This document shows positions 46,168 through 59,500 of a stretch of 64,000 nucleotides of DNA, one piece after another. Below the pieces are notes generated by a model, which was given only the letters and a program-made list of their open reading frames with translations, did no database searches and was not told where the DNA came from. Each line of letters opens with the position of its first letter. The first letter of the stretch is position 1. The position numbers and the translations under genes were made by a program. This DNA is from Lathyrus oleraceus (Eukaryota; Streptophyta; Magnoliopsida; Fabales; Fabaceae): the NCBI RefSeq assembly GCF_024323335.1, contig NC_066581.1, positions 442,271,816 to 442,335,815 on the forward strand. Direction: 5' to 3'.

Positions 46168-46172
46168 GATAT

Positions 46173-46408
46173 GCTTTAAGAACTCCGCCTTTGGAAAAAG
46201 ACGTGGAAGAGTCTCTGTTTTTCCATTCTTCATCTGATTTAACTATATCCCGTAAGGCAGTTGAGGCTTGGCTCAAGGTGATCAAGAGAGGAAGAACTAT
46301 GCTTGGAAAAGGAAATTGTAGAACTTACACTCAGTATGAAGAGTGGCTTCAAGGAAGAGTCGAAGATTTCGGTCTGCCGTTTCCTATTGAAGAACCTTTG
46401 TATCCACC
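46173..46408 (+). pseudogene. ORF1 of E2, segment 2
   Basis: Continues the frame: LEKDVEESLFFHSSSDL through QYEEWLQGRVEDFGLP to EEPLYPP. It is the C-terminal part of the globular domain. The Ogre solo LTR cuts in after CCACC (46404-46408). Confidence 0.85.
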
Positions 46409-49400
46409 TGTAGCGGTGTATTCGTCGCTATATGATTTATTGATTAAACCATAAGCAAAGTATACAAAGAAATCGAGTCGCCACCGCACTTTTATTTATC
46501 CAAAGGATTGGCTAAAAAGCGAACAAAAACCTAAGAAGTTTTACACATAGAAAACCAATAAAAAGATCAGAGAATCTGGGTAAGGGGTAAATTATGCAAT
46601 GGGAAGGTGTTAGGCACCCAAAACGTCCTAGGTACTCCTAGGGAGCCCTTTTCACACTTGTTGTATAAAAATGTTTATTTGTTTATGACATATTGTGCAA
46701 ACATGAATGGGAAGATGAGAAAAGAATATACAATTTTATTATTTTTGTGTTTGAACGGATGAACCCGTTGCCTACGTACCTTTCCATGGAAGGTAAGGAT
46801 CAAAACGCCGTAGTTCGGCTAAAAGATTTCCAAAATATCAGTGGGTTCATTTTAAAACAATAGCATTAAGGCTTTTCATTACCAATGGGAGAAAACTCAA
46901 CCTGAATCAACAATCCACCATGCGAGGATGGCTTCAACATACTAGTGAGGGGTTAACCCTATAATAAGTATGGAAGACTTACAATCGACTCACTAAGGAT
47001 GTAATGAGATTTACATCAACCACTGTGAGAATTGAAACCTATGGCTAATGTATGAAAACATATCAACAATGGACAAAGCCACAAAACAATTGAATGAGTG
47101 AAGTTAATTGATTATGAGTATTCACAAAAGGATGGTCAAAGTATGATTAGAGTTCAATTCAGAAAGAAGTGTTATGAAATGGAAGTTTGAAAATTCAAGG
47201 ACTTAAGGTCCAGGTTTCTAATTTGAAAAGAGATGAGAATGTTTGCACAACATATATTTACAAGTTTCAAAAGTCAACAAGTGAAAAGGGGTTTTTGAAA
47301 CAAAAGGGTGTGGATGAAGGAGTGTAAAACTTCCTAGAAGTTCACCTCTTGAAATCATATGGAAGATGATTCAAGTGTGTCCTTTGGAATGAAGCAACAA
47401 AGCAAGCAAGCAAAATAAAAACAAGGTGATACCGGATGCCATCAATGGACTTATACCAATCTCACACACAAAAGCGGATACCGGATACCAATCAATGGAT
47501 TTACACCAATCTCCTAAAACAAAACAATGATATCGGACGCCAATAAATGGACTTACTCCAATCTCACTCACAAAAGCGGATACCGGATACCAATAAATGG
47601 ATTTACACCAATCTCCTAAAGAATCAAAAACATGGATGTCAGATGCCAATCTATCTGGACTTATACCAACCTCCAAAGGGTGACCATAGGAGTACAAAGG
47701 CCAGTAACATGGACTTACAATTGCATCCTCACATACAACAAACAAACAGAAGCACTAAGCAAAGAGGACATAAGTGGCCAATGAAATGGTCTTATACTCA
47801 ATCCCTTCCAAATCATGGGAACAATGGCCAATGAATGGACTTACAGTTGTCCTCAATGGGTAAACCAAAGATGGATCACAAAGATATGAAATGATGATCA
47901 TGCAATAATGAACAATCATTGATGATAAATGCACAAAGGCAACCAAGCAAACATGTACAAATGAACCAAGCAATCAAAGATTCAGTTAGCACACACTATA
48001 TCCAAGCAATTAGGCTCAAGCAAGGGTTAGACTTTAAAGTCAGTTGGAATGGGGTAAATGCTGCTCTTAACCTTAACATTGAGAGTTAAGGTGAAGCAGA
48101 TGAAAGGATATGAGGGGTGTGCCTCATTGCTCTTATCCCTGGTCAGGGAGAGCTTTGAATATCAGAAGGTGTGGGAGTTCAGAAAGTTGGAACTCTCTCC
48201 ACAAGTTAATGACTCGATAGATCTTGGGTTGAGATCCACAATGCTACAACATGTAATGTGAGCAAAGGGAAGACACACAGAATAGTAGGAGATGGGCTAC
48301 ACATCTCTTCTATCTACCGATTGCCTCATATGAGGTCTTTTCCTGCTTAGGGACAAAGATAAACAAGCACAAACATTGCCTCTTAAGGAGGACTTCAGAC
48401 AGGTGCCTGGCTAAATAACAAGCCAGGTCATCCAGACTACATGAAGAAGAGATGGTATACCTCAATGCTAATGCTATCAAGCAAAGCAAAAGCAAGTTCA
48501 CAATGGAACTATAGCAACTAAGGTACCTGAAATCAATCAAATATAATCAGCATACCAATCACAAAGTCAAAACAGACAAGATAAGAGCCAACTGTCAACA
48601 CAATCAATCACATGTGCAAAGCACAAACTCAAATCAAATGAGCTAGAGGCATCCTACAAAACAAACCAAGTTAGTCCATAACAATCAAATAAACCAAACT
48701 CAATCAACTTGAATTCATCTCCTTAAAGCAATTGCTTCTTAACCTAAAAATCAAACTCAAACATGAGAAGTAAACCCTTAGGCCAAGGCCTAGGGTCAAA
48801 GAAAGAGGAATGGACCAAAACAGAACATGAAAATTGACCAAAATCAAGATTAATCAAATAAGAGCAAAGTCTAATTGGTCTCATATCAAAACTATGCACC
48901 AAATCCATTTTATAAGCAAAACATGTCAAACTAGGCAAGTTGGAAGCTCAATGAGGTAAACAGAATGAACACAAGCATATCAATACCAAAATGGCTCAAT
49001 AAATTCCAAGAAAAATCATTCTTAAACAGAACACATTGAATGAGCAACACACCAAAAATCAATCCAATTGGATAAGTAGAAGCATGTCAATTAAAATCAC
49101 TAAGTCATGGTATGCAAAAACAAGCTCATACAAGGCATCAAATCAAGCATCAACTTCAAGCAAGCATAAAACAGAAACCAAACATGATAAATGAGTGAAA
49201 CCAAAGCCATGGCAACCTTCAAGATGCCTATAATACATTTTTAGAATTTCAAGTCCATCCAATAAACAACAAGAATTTCACAAATCATATAAGATCATGT
49301 CTCACAAGAGGTCCACAATTGGTCAAACAGAGGGAAAATTCTCAAACAAATAGAAAATGCATTCAAAAATTCCAGGAAAACTCACAAGCAAACTTAACAT

Positions 49401-51888
49401 CCATAAGTATCAACATGCAAAAATCCAGATCAATTCAAGTTCAATAGGCATGGCAAAGAAATTCCACAAGTTGGACAAGAATTGGTGTGACATACATTGT
49501 CACACCTCCAAAGATCAGGTCATATCTCACAATCCAGAAATGCAAAAATCACAAACTGTATACCAAAATGCTCCCCAAGGTGTCTAGATTATGCATATAA
49601 AATTTCAGCTCCATTGGATCAAGCACCATGATTTCATAAAAGAGATGGTAAGCAATGTGCAAGGAATGGCATGTATGCACAAACCCTAGGCAATTATTTT
49701 TTTCAACCATGCACAAATCTTGAAAAAATATCCATAAAAAAGTAGACATGATGATGAACATTTCACAAAAAATTCCAGGTGATTTGGATTTTTATTTCAT
49801 GAGTTATGGATTTTTTAATATGATGAAAAATTAAAAAATGTGAAGGGAAAGCATGTAAACATGATGAACATATATGAGAAAATGCAACAAGGCAATTTGT
49901 GAAATGCCTGAGGCCGGATTCGAACCGTGGAATTATTTGAACTAAGCGCGCGCCTAATGAAACGATGCGTTTCATTAAAAGATGTGGCGCGCTGCTATTG
50001 GTCACATGGCACACAAACATGAAATCCATGCAAAACAAAGGCCAGGCAAGATCAAGAAGGAATCTGGAAACGAAAACTGAGACATTCATCACGCATTCAT
50101 CATGTTCATCATCATCATGAACTTTTGGTCACAGAAATTTATGAAACTTATATCAATCGAACCAGCATTCATCATACATCACTAATCTAGCATTGATTTG
50201 TCTTAATTCTACGCATGGCAAAAGAATCGATCCAAAGAAGTTTCAGCATCCAAGATTCAAATCCACATAACTTGCTCAAAACTTAATGAAATTACATGAT
50301 CTAAATTGCAGAATGATCTATATGCTAGGATCTACAAAAGCCACATGATAATTGTGAGAATTGGAGCAATCGAGTTCTTACCTCTATGAAGATGCAGCAG
50401 CGGATTCGTGCTCCTCAAGGCTTCAATTGTGAAAACAGATGCTTAATGATGCTAAGGAAGATGAATGAATGATGTACTTTAGCTCAACAATGCTCAGATT
50501 CAAAGAAATCTCCAAATGCCATGAACATGCTCAAGCTCCAACAGTTCCAATTCTTCAAGAATCCTCCAATGTTTGCTTCAACAGATCTTCAATACTTCCT
50601 GCAGATGATGATTAGCACAAGAACAAGCAAAAGGAATGGTGACATTTGATGAACAAAGTGAAAAAAAGTTTGAGAGAATTTGAGTGAATTTGTGTTTGGA
50701 TCTGAAATTGTGAAGTGTTTTTCAATTTTCTGTTATGATTAGTGCTTTATACCAACTGCTAATGAAGCTCCTTAATCATGATTAGCAAAAGTTGAATGGA
50801 TTAATGAAATGATCATGTTATGTAACTTGGCCAAAATGCCCTCATGAAATATGATCAATGGAACAATGCAAATTCACCTTGCAGCAAGTCCAAAATTCTG
50901 TTTTAAGGCCAATGCAATTGGTTTGGAGTGAAAATTATGCGTACTTTTCAAAATCACTTTTTCCCACCAAAATTTAAAATGAATTCACTTGAAAAATGCA
51001 CTTTTTGTGTGTTGATTTTTGATGAAATGTAATGAATGATTATGATAGAGCATGTCAAATGGAGATTGCTCCAAAAAGAACCACATAAATTGGCCTTTTG
51101 ATGCAAAAGTTATGCCTTGTTGAAGTTCAAAATTTCTTGACAATGATTTGATCATAACTTGCCAACCACAAGTGAGAAATGGATGTTCTTGGACGTTTTG
51201 GAAAGGTAAGAGCAAGATCTTCAACTTTCAGGTTGGACAAAATTTGATTTGAAGCTTGCTTGATGATGTAAAGTTGAGGAGAAGACCTTTCCATTTTTGG
51301 CATTTTGAAATTACAGGTCACTTACTATTTTTGGAAACTTTTTGTCTGACCTCAAATCATTCAATGTTGATCTTTGAAATGTCATATGAGGCTTGTATGG
51401 ACATGAATGAGACCTCTCAAACCATTTCCCACCTTCAAATCCCTGATTAAATGCACAGTTGACCACAGTTGACTTTGCTAGGGTTTTGGTTGACTGAGCC
51501 ATGCTTTGATGAATTTCAAACCTCTACCACTTGAGATCTTGATTCCAAATGATACCATGGTTCATATGAGTCTCTTATGAATGATCATGGTGCCCAAATT
51601 CTCAAGAATGGCCACCATCTATGGCTCAAGGAATGCCTTTGACTGGCTTGACCTAATGTTGCTTCATCTGCAAGTAACAAGGTTAGATGACAATATTTTT
51701 GTACTTTGGTTAGTAAACAAATGAAAAGTAATGATATACAAATGCAAAACATGCTTGGTGATCAAGAACCACACTCACAATGACAACCCACCCTCAGGAA
51801 AGAAGGCAAGGTGCACAATGATCCTTGAGGCAATGATGATATGATATGATGCCATGAGGGATCTTAGGGACAAAATTGGGGTCTTACA
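46409..51888 (-). mobile_element. Element S: solo Ogre LTR (5,480 bp)
   Basis: Perfect CCACC duplication (46404-46408 and 51889-51893). On the minus strand it starts TGTAAGACCCCAATTTTG at 51888 and ends ACACCGCTACA at 46409. Layout and several blocks match the N LTRs (for example 51180-51320 with 18480-18640), but overall it is a distinct, longer family. TATAAA on the minus strand lies at 50756-50761. A GC-rich palindromic segment with GAAAC/GTTTC is at about 49957-49975, and GGTTCGAATCC (minus) at about 49914-49930. No protein-coding gene is present. Confidence 0.9.
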
Positions 51889-51893
51889 CCACC

Positions 51894-52602
51894 TACTCCT
51901 GAGCAGTCAACCATGGTGAACCGAGAAGAGTATGACACATTGAAGAATGCCATGGAGGAACTTCAAACTGAAAACTCAGAGTTAAGTGTGAAGCTGCAAG
52001 ACTGTATGCATCAATTCCATGAGGCGGAATATCAGAAGGGGGAAGCCGTCAGATTACAAGAGGAAGCAGAGAGGAAATTAGTTGTGGAGGTGGACTTCTT
52101 TAGGGAGACAGACAAAGCCCTGGGATCATCCAGTTCTGAGTTGAGGCGAGTCAAACAGCAGTTAATAGATGCTCATGGTAAGTTAGCTGGTTGGCAAGAG
52201 CAATGGGGTACATTTGCAGCTTCTAGGAAGGTAAAAGAGGAGGAGATGGTGGCCGAATTGACTGGTCAGATGGAGAAGTTGAAGATTTTGCTGAAGGAGA
52301 AGAACAATGAGCTTCTGTGCGCCCGTTCAACCAATGGTTATATCACAGATCAACTCAACAAAGCTCAAAGACAGATTGAGGAACTCATAGTGCTGGCAGG
52401 TTTGAAGAAATCCAGACTTGAAGAGGTACTCGGAGAAGATGACGGGAATTACTACAGAGAGCACCTCAACGAGTTGGATGGAGTTATTCACAGGAGGAAT
52501 CTGCTTATCCGGCGTTTGACAGAATCTCCAGATCATCCTGACATAGTGGCACTACTGGCTGAAGTGAGGAGCAGTCCTTATGGGTTGTATACAGGAGGCT
52601 GA
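51894..52602 (+). pseudogene. ORF1 of E2, segment 3 (coiled coil)
   Basis: Open to TGA 52600-52602. Rich in Glu, Lys, Gln and Leu with heptad spacing (MEELQTENSELSVKLQDCMH and onward to about 52420), which predicts a long coiled coil and hence self-association. Ends SSPYGLYTGG. Intact where E1 has two stops. Confidence 0.85.
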
Positions 52603-52988
52603 TTCTTGATTTTTGTTTCCTCTCTTTACTTATTGTATTGTAGTGATGATCCACAGGCTTGTTGTGGAAATCCTTTTTTGATGAACTATTGGCTAAGACC
52701 TTTCCCTTCTTGAACCCATTTATATGATGGTTTTCCTTATTGCATCTTGATCTCAGAAGTTTATCCATAACTCGGTCTTCTTGCACTTTCTGTCGGATGT
52801 GAGACCGGAATCAAGGGGGTAGAATACCCGTTGGAATTGATAAACATGTCATTGCATTTACATATTCATTTGCATATCTTGCATAACAGGTACCGCTGCG
52901 GTGTTCTTATATTATTTGGTGTTCACTAGCAGGATAACTGATTTCAGGCATTCATCGGTACGGTACCCGTAGAAACCAACAAAGAGTA
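52603..52988 (+). other. ORF1-gag spacer of E2
   Basis: Nearly identical to the E1 spacer, including the acceptor-like TTGCATAACAG and CACTAGCAG. No gene. Confidence 0.5.
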
Positions 52989-55900
52989 ATGGAAAGCTTT
53001 CAAGTAGATCTAGCAGAGATGAGGACCAACATGGCCCAATTCATGAGTATAATGCAAGGGCTAGTGAAAGGGAAAGAGGAACTCCGAGCCTTGGTCCAGA
53101 GACAAGAAACTGTGATTCCCCCTGTCGGTCAGAATCCGCCAGAAGGTACCCCTGTCGATGACGCTGCTGTTACCAACCCTGTCAACAACCATGCTGCTAG
53201 TGACAAATTGCGTGGTATTAGAATCAATGGACAACCCATCATTACAAAGGCTACTGATGCTCGAGCGGCACGTGCTCCAGTTCACCATCCTTCTTATTTG
53301 GTTGACAAGCAAGAAGATATGTTCACCATTCCCAGTTATGATGATGAATTTGGAAAGGTGGAAGAAAGAGATAGAAAGGTTGACGCCCTTGCTGAAAAGA
53401 TTCGCGCCATGGAGTGCCAGAATTCTTTGGGCTTTGATGTTACTAATATGGGTCTAGTTGATGGTTTAAGGATCCCGTACAAGTTCAGAGCGCCCTCTTT
53501 CGACAAGTACAATGGCACTTCTTGTCCCCGAACTCATGTGCAAGCTTACTACCGGAAGATATCCGCTTATACTGATGATGAAAAGATATGGATGTACTTT
53601 TTCCAAGACAGCTTGTCTGAAGCATCTATGGATTGGTACATGGACTTGAGAAAAGAATCTGTCAGAAGCTGGAGAGAGTTAGGTGAAGCCTTTCTGAGGC
53701 AGTACAAGCATAACATGGACATGGCTCCGAGCAGAACCCAGTTGCAGAGTTTGTGTCAAAAGACTGGTGAGAGTTTCAAGGAATATGCCCAGAGGTGGCG
53801 CAAACTAGCTGCGAGAGTACAACCTCCGATGTTGGAGAGAGAATTGACAGATATGTTCATTGGAACCCTGCAAGGTGTTTTCATGGATCGTATGGGAAGT
53901 TTCCCGTTTGGTAGTTTTTCGGATGTTGTGATTTGTGGAGAAAGAACTGAAAGTCTTATCAAAGCGGGAAAAATCCAAGACCCTGGTTCTTCAAGTTCTT
54001 CAAGTGCTAAGAAACCATTTTCAGGAGCACCCACAAGGAGAGAGGGTGAGACAAATGCTATACATAATCAGAGAAATGGAAACAGAGGACAACAATACCG
54101 CCAAGCTGCTGTTCTGACTATTCCAGCAACCCAACCTCAACAACAACAAAGAGGACAACCACAACAACAACAGCAACGCCAATCCCAACCAAGACAAAGA
54201 ATGCCAGATCGTCATTTTGATCCGTTGCCAATGACTTATGCTGAGTTACTCCCTGAACTACTCAGATTAAAGTTTGTTGAACTTTGCACTATGGCTCCAT
54301 TAACAAGGATTCCCACTGGTTATGATGCTAATGTCCGTTGTGATTTTCATTCTGGTGCGCCAGGCCACCACATCGAGAATTTTCGGGCTTTTCACCATAA
54401 AGTCCAAGACTTGATCGATGCCAAGACGATTAACTTTGCTCCTACTCCGAATGTGATGAATAATCCTATGCCTCATCATGGAGGGCCCAGAGTAAACAGT
54501 GTGGAAGATGGGGAAAATTTGGACTTGGTAGTCGATGTTAATGACGTTCAGACTTCGTTGTTTATGGTGAAGGAACGTCTACTTAGAGTGGGAGTATTCC
54601 CGGGATGTGACAAAAATTGTTCAGATTGTGGTAATCATGAAAACGGCTGTGTGAAATTGAAAGAAGGTATCCATGAATTGATGAATGAAGGTTGTTTACA
54701 GTTTGATCGCGTAGTGAAAGACCGTGGAGAGGTATCAGCTGTTACCATTTACTTTACACCGTCAGAAGGTCCTGCACGTGCTCCAAGAACTATTAGTGCG
54801 CCTGTGACTATTGGTACTCCTGTGATCGTAGCTGTGCCCGTGACCATATCTGCTCCGGTGACTCTTGGTGTTCCCGTGATTAATGCTCTAGTAACTATCA
54901 GTACCCCTACCACCATTGCTACTTCTAGTGGAAGAATTTATGAGAATAGTAGAGCAATTCCGTGGCAATATGACAATGCTTCTTGCAGAAATAGAAGACC
55001 TGAGAATCAGACCAGATCAGTAAATCAGACTCCAGTAACAGTTGGTTCGGCTGTGGGTAATGTGGGAGGACCCGGAGGATTTACGAGAAGTGGTTGTTTG
55101 TTTGCACCATAGGTTCCGAAGGATAACAATGCTGAGACTCTTGCTAGAACAAAAGGAAAACAAGTTGTCGTTGAAGAAGAACCAGTGCGAAAGGAAGTGT
55201 CTGAGAGTTCTTTTGAGAAGGACGTGGAGGAATTCATGAGAATTATCAAGAAAAGTGATTACAAGATCGTGGATCAGTTGAACCAGACACCGTCAAAAAT
55301 CTCTATTCTCTCTCTGTTAATGTGTTCCGAGGCACATCGTAACGCCCTGTTGAAAATGTTGAATATGGATTATGTGCCCCAAGAGATTTCCGTTAACCAG
55401 CTCGAAGGTGTTATTGCAAATGTTAACACGAGACATGGTTTGGGATTCACGGATCTGGACTTGACACCTGAGGGTCGCAATAACAATAGAGCTCTGCATA
55501 TCACGATGGAATGCAAAGGCGCCGTTTTGTCGCATGTTTTGGTTGATACCGGTTCTTCTTTGAATGTGCTGCCCAAAAAGGCTCTGAGTAAGCTTGATGC
55601 CGAAGGGGTTGTTCTCACACCAAGTGATCTTGTTGTCCGTGCTTTTGATGGATCCAAGCGATCAGTTTTTGGTGAAGTCACGTTGCCTGTGAAGATCGGC
55701 CCGGAAGTGTTTAATATTGTCTTCTATGTGATGGATATTCAACCAACATATAGTTTTCTGTTGGGGCGTCCCTGGATACATGGAGCCGGAGCAGTTTCTT
55801 CGACTCTCCACCAAAAGCTAAAATATGTGTGGGATGGTCAGGTTGTGACCGTGTGTGGCGAAGAGGACATCTTTGTGAGCCATTTATCCTCCTTTAAATA

Positions 55901-56328
55901 TGTGGAGATGGATGGCGAAATTCATGAAACTCTATGTCAAGCTTTTGAGACTGTCAGTATTGAGAAGGTGGCTTTTGTTGAACAGAAGAAACCAGGTACC
56001 TCGATTGCGTCCTATAAACAAGCTTTGGAGGTCAGTCATTCAGGTAACATGGAAGGCTGGGCAAGATGATTGATGTGCCCGTAAAAGAAGACATGTTTGA
56101 CATTGGTTATTAGCCTTTTCAATCATCAGAGCAGGGTGTCCAGGATCAGAAAGGGCCGTGTACTTTCACTAGTGCTGGATTGATGAATCATGGGGATTTC
56201 TTCTCAACAGACAATGAAGATGGTGACAATGATTGTGATATGGATAATTGGGTGCGCCCGTGTGCTCCAGGGGAGAAAATCAACAACTGGACCGTTGAAG
56301 AAATAGTCCAAGTTACTCTTCAGACAGA
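52989..56328 (+). pseudogene. gag-protease of E2 (exon 1)
   Basis: ATG at 52989 (MESFQVDLAEMRTNMAQFM). Capsid domain about 53500-53920, Gln-rich linker, zinc knuckle about 54340-54380 where the last Cys is Phe (HIENF; E1 has HIENC), Val/Ile/Pro/Thr repeat about 54790-54920, and protease DTG at 55545-55553. The frame is open for 707 codons to TAG 55110-55112 (E1 keeps CAG), then again to a 1-base loss near 56060 (GGCTGGGC against GGTTGGGGC). A further TAG lies near 56112. The usual product would be a Gag-Pro polyprotein processed by its own protease; here it cannot be complete. Confidence 0.88.
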
Positions 56329-56586
56329 GTAATTTTCTTTTATTTTGCGTTTTGCATGAAAGCCCTACGCTCTGCCCAAGGCGTAGTGGTTCATTGTAGG
56401 GCCACATCATGTTTTGAATTTTCAATGATTATCATCAATAAAGGAGGTTTTGCAATCAAATTTGTGCTCACTGTCTTTATGTTTTTATTACTTTCATTTT
56501 CAAAACCATAAAAATGGCAATATTTTTTTCTCTGTGACTTCCTTGAACTCTTTTCTAAAATAAAGCATGAAACATCATTCGTGCAG
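56329..56586 (+). other. Pro/RT intron of E2 (258 bp)
   Basis: Same donor (AGA|GTAATT), acceptor (GTGCAG|AATTG) and length as in E1. Hairpin CTACGC/GCGTAG at 56365-56386. The stop TAA falls inside the donor. AATAAA is present in the same context as in E1. Confidence 0.8.
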
Positions 56587-59500
56587 AATTGATCTGGCGG
56601 ATTCCATTAAAAATAGTTGTTATGGCTCAATATGACTTTGATGATCCCATTTAGCAAGCTGAAGAGGAGAGTGAAGAAGATTGTGAACTCCCCAAAGAAT
56701 TGGCCAGATTATTGAAACAGGAGGAAAGGGTCATTCAACCTCATTAGGAAGAGTTGGATGTCATTAACCTTGGTACTAAGGACGCAAAGAAGGAGATCAA
56801 GATAGGGGCTGCTTTAGAGGAAAAGGTCAAGAGAGGGCTGATTGAAATGCTGCAGGAATATGTGGATGTATTCGCATGGTCGTATCAAGATATGCCTGGT
56901 TTGGATACAGATATTGTGGTGCACAGGCTACCTCTCAGAGAAGATTGTCCTTCGGTAAAGCAGAAGCTTCGCAGAACTAGTCCTGATATGGCTGTCAAGA
57001 TCAAAGAGGAGGTTCAGAAAAAGTTGGATGCAGGTTTTCTAGCAGTTACCAATTATCCCCCTAGGGTGGCCAACATCGTACCCGTGCCGAAAAAGGATGG
57101 TAAATTCAGGATGTGTGTTGATTATCGAGATTTAAACAGAGCCAGTCCGAAAGATGACTTCCCATTACCTCACATTGACGTATTGGTTGGTAATACTGCT
57201 CAGTCCTCGGTTTTCTCTTTCATGGATGGATTTTCTGGCTATAATCAGATCAAGAATGCGCCAGAAGACATGGAGAAGACGACATTCATTACACCTTGGG
57301 GAACGTTCTGTTATAAGGTAATGCCATTTGGGTTGAAGAACGCCGGTGCTACCTACCAAAGAGCTATGACGACTCTCTTTCATGACATGATGCACAAAGA
57401 AATTGAAGTGTACGTGGATGATATGATTGTGAAGTCTCAGACAAAAGAGGAGCACTTGGTAAACTTGCAAAAGTTGTTTGAAAGACTTAGAAAGTTCAAA
57501 CTGAGGCTGAATCCAAACAAGTGTACATTTGGAGTGAGATCTGGAAAGCTATTAGGTTTCGTTGTCAATGAGAAAGGGATTGAGGTTGATCCAGCGAAAG
57601 TAAAAGCTATTCAAGAAATGCCTGAACCAAGAACGGAAAAGCAGGTTCGTGGGTTTTTAGGGAGGCTAAACTACATTGCGCGGTTCATATCTCACCTAAC
57701 AGCTACGTGCGAACCGATATTTAAATTGCTAAGAAAAGATCAAGCAATCAGGTGGAACGATGATTCTCAAAAAGCTTTTGATAAGATAAAAGAATATTTG
57801 CAGAAACCTCTAATTCTTATACCTCCGGTTCCTGGGAGGCCTCTGATAATGTACCTTTCAGTAACAGAGAATTCGATGGGGTGTGTATTGGGACAGCATG
57901 ACGAGTCTGGTCGAAAAGAGCATGCAATATACTACCTTAGCAAAATGTTTACCGACTGTGAAACAAGATATTCGCTGCTCGAGAAAACTTGTTGCGCTTT
58001 GGCATGGGCTGCTCGCCGACTAAGACAGTATATGTTGAACCATACTACCTTGTTGATTTCTAAGATGGACCCAGTAAAGTATTTCTTTGAAAATCCGGCT
58101 CTTACCCGACGAGTGGCTCGTTGGCAGATGGTTTTGATAGAGTATGATATCTAGTACACGTCGCAAAAGGCCATCAAGGGTAGTATTATGTCTAATTACC
58201 TTGTCGAGCAACAATTGATGAGAATCAGCCAATGATGTTTGAATTCCCCGATGAAGATATCATGTACTTAAAGATGAAAGATTGTGAAGAGCCTTTTGTC
58301 GAGGAAGGACCGGATCCCGATGACAAGTGGACACTGATGTTTGATGGGGCGGTAAATGTGAATGGAAATGGTGTTGGGGCAGTACTCATTAATCCTAAAG
58401 GTGCACACATACCTTTTTCCGCCAGATTGACTTTTGAAGTAACCAATAACAAAGCTGAGTACGAGGCCTGTATCATGGGGATCGAGGAAGCCATCGATCT
58501 AAGGATCAAAACTCTGGACATTCATGGAGATTCTGCTCTAGTGATTAACCAAGTCAATGGAGACTGGAATACTCATCAGCCGCATTTGATTCCTTATAGA
58601 GATTACACCAAAAGGATCCTGACTTTCTTCAAGACAGTAAAGTTGTATCATGTACCCCGAGATGAAAATCAAATGGCTGATGCCTTATCCACATTGTCTT
58701 CCATGATTAAAGTTCATTGGCAGAATCATGTGCCACACGTTGCTGTGAATCGACTCGAGAGGCCTGCGTATGCGTTTGTAACCGAGTCTGTTATTGATGA
58801 GAAGCCATGGTTTTATGATATTAAGAATTTCCTCAAAAGCCAAGAGTATCCTGAAGGAGCGTCAAAGAATGACAAGAAGACACTGAGAAGGCTAGCTGGA
58901 AGCTTTTACTTGAACAAGGATGATGTGTTGTACAAGAGGAACTTTGACATGGTTCTGCTCAGATGCGTGGTTAGACACGAAGCATACATGTTAATGCAGG
59001 AAGTGCACGAGGGATCTTTCGGTACCCATGCTGGTGGTCATGCAATGGCCAACAAATTGTTAAGAGGCGGTTATTACTGGATGACCATGGAATCTGATTG
59101 TTTCAAATACACTCGGAAGTGCCACAAATGTCAGATCTATGTAGATAAAGTGCATGTACCACCAAACCCTCTGAATATTATGAATTCTCCTTCGCCATTC
59201 TTGATGTGGGGCATCGATATGATTGGAAAGATTGAACCTATTGCTTCTAATGGACATCGCATCATCCTAGTCGCGATTGATTACTTTACCAAGTGGGTGG
59301 AAGCAGCTTCCTATGCCAATGTCACCAGACAAGTGGTTGCTCGATTCATTAAGAAAGAAATTATCGGTCGTTATGGGGTTCCTGAGAGAATCATCACTGA
59401 TAATGGTTCGAATCTCAATAACAAGATGATGAAGGAGCTTTGCAAAGACTTTAAGATCGAACACCACAATTCTTCTCCTTACAGACCAAAGATGAATGGT

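Noticed and set aside
46409..51888. Complete retrotransposon inside E2 ORF1
   Set aside because: No PBS, PPT, gag or pol within the interval; only LTR-type sequence, so it is called a solo LTR.
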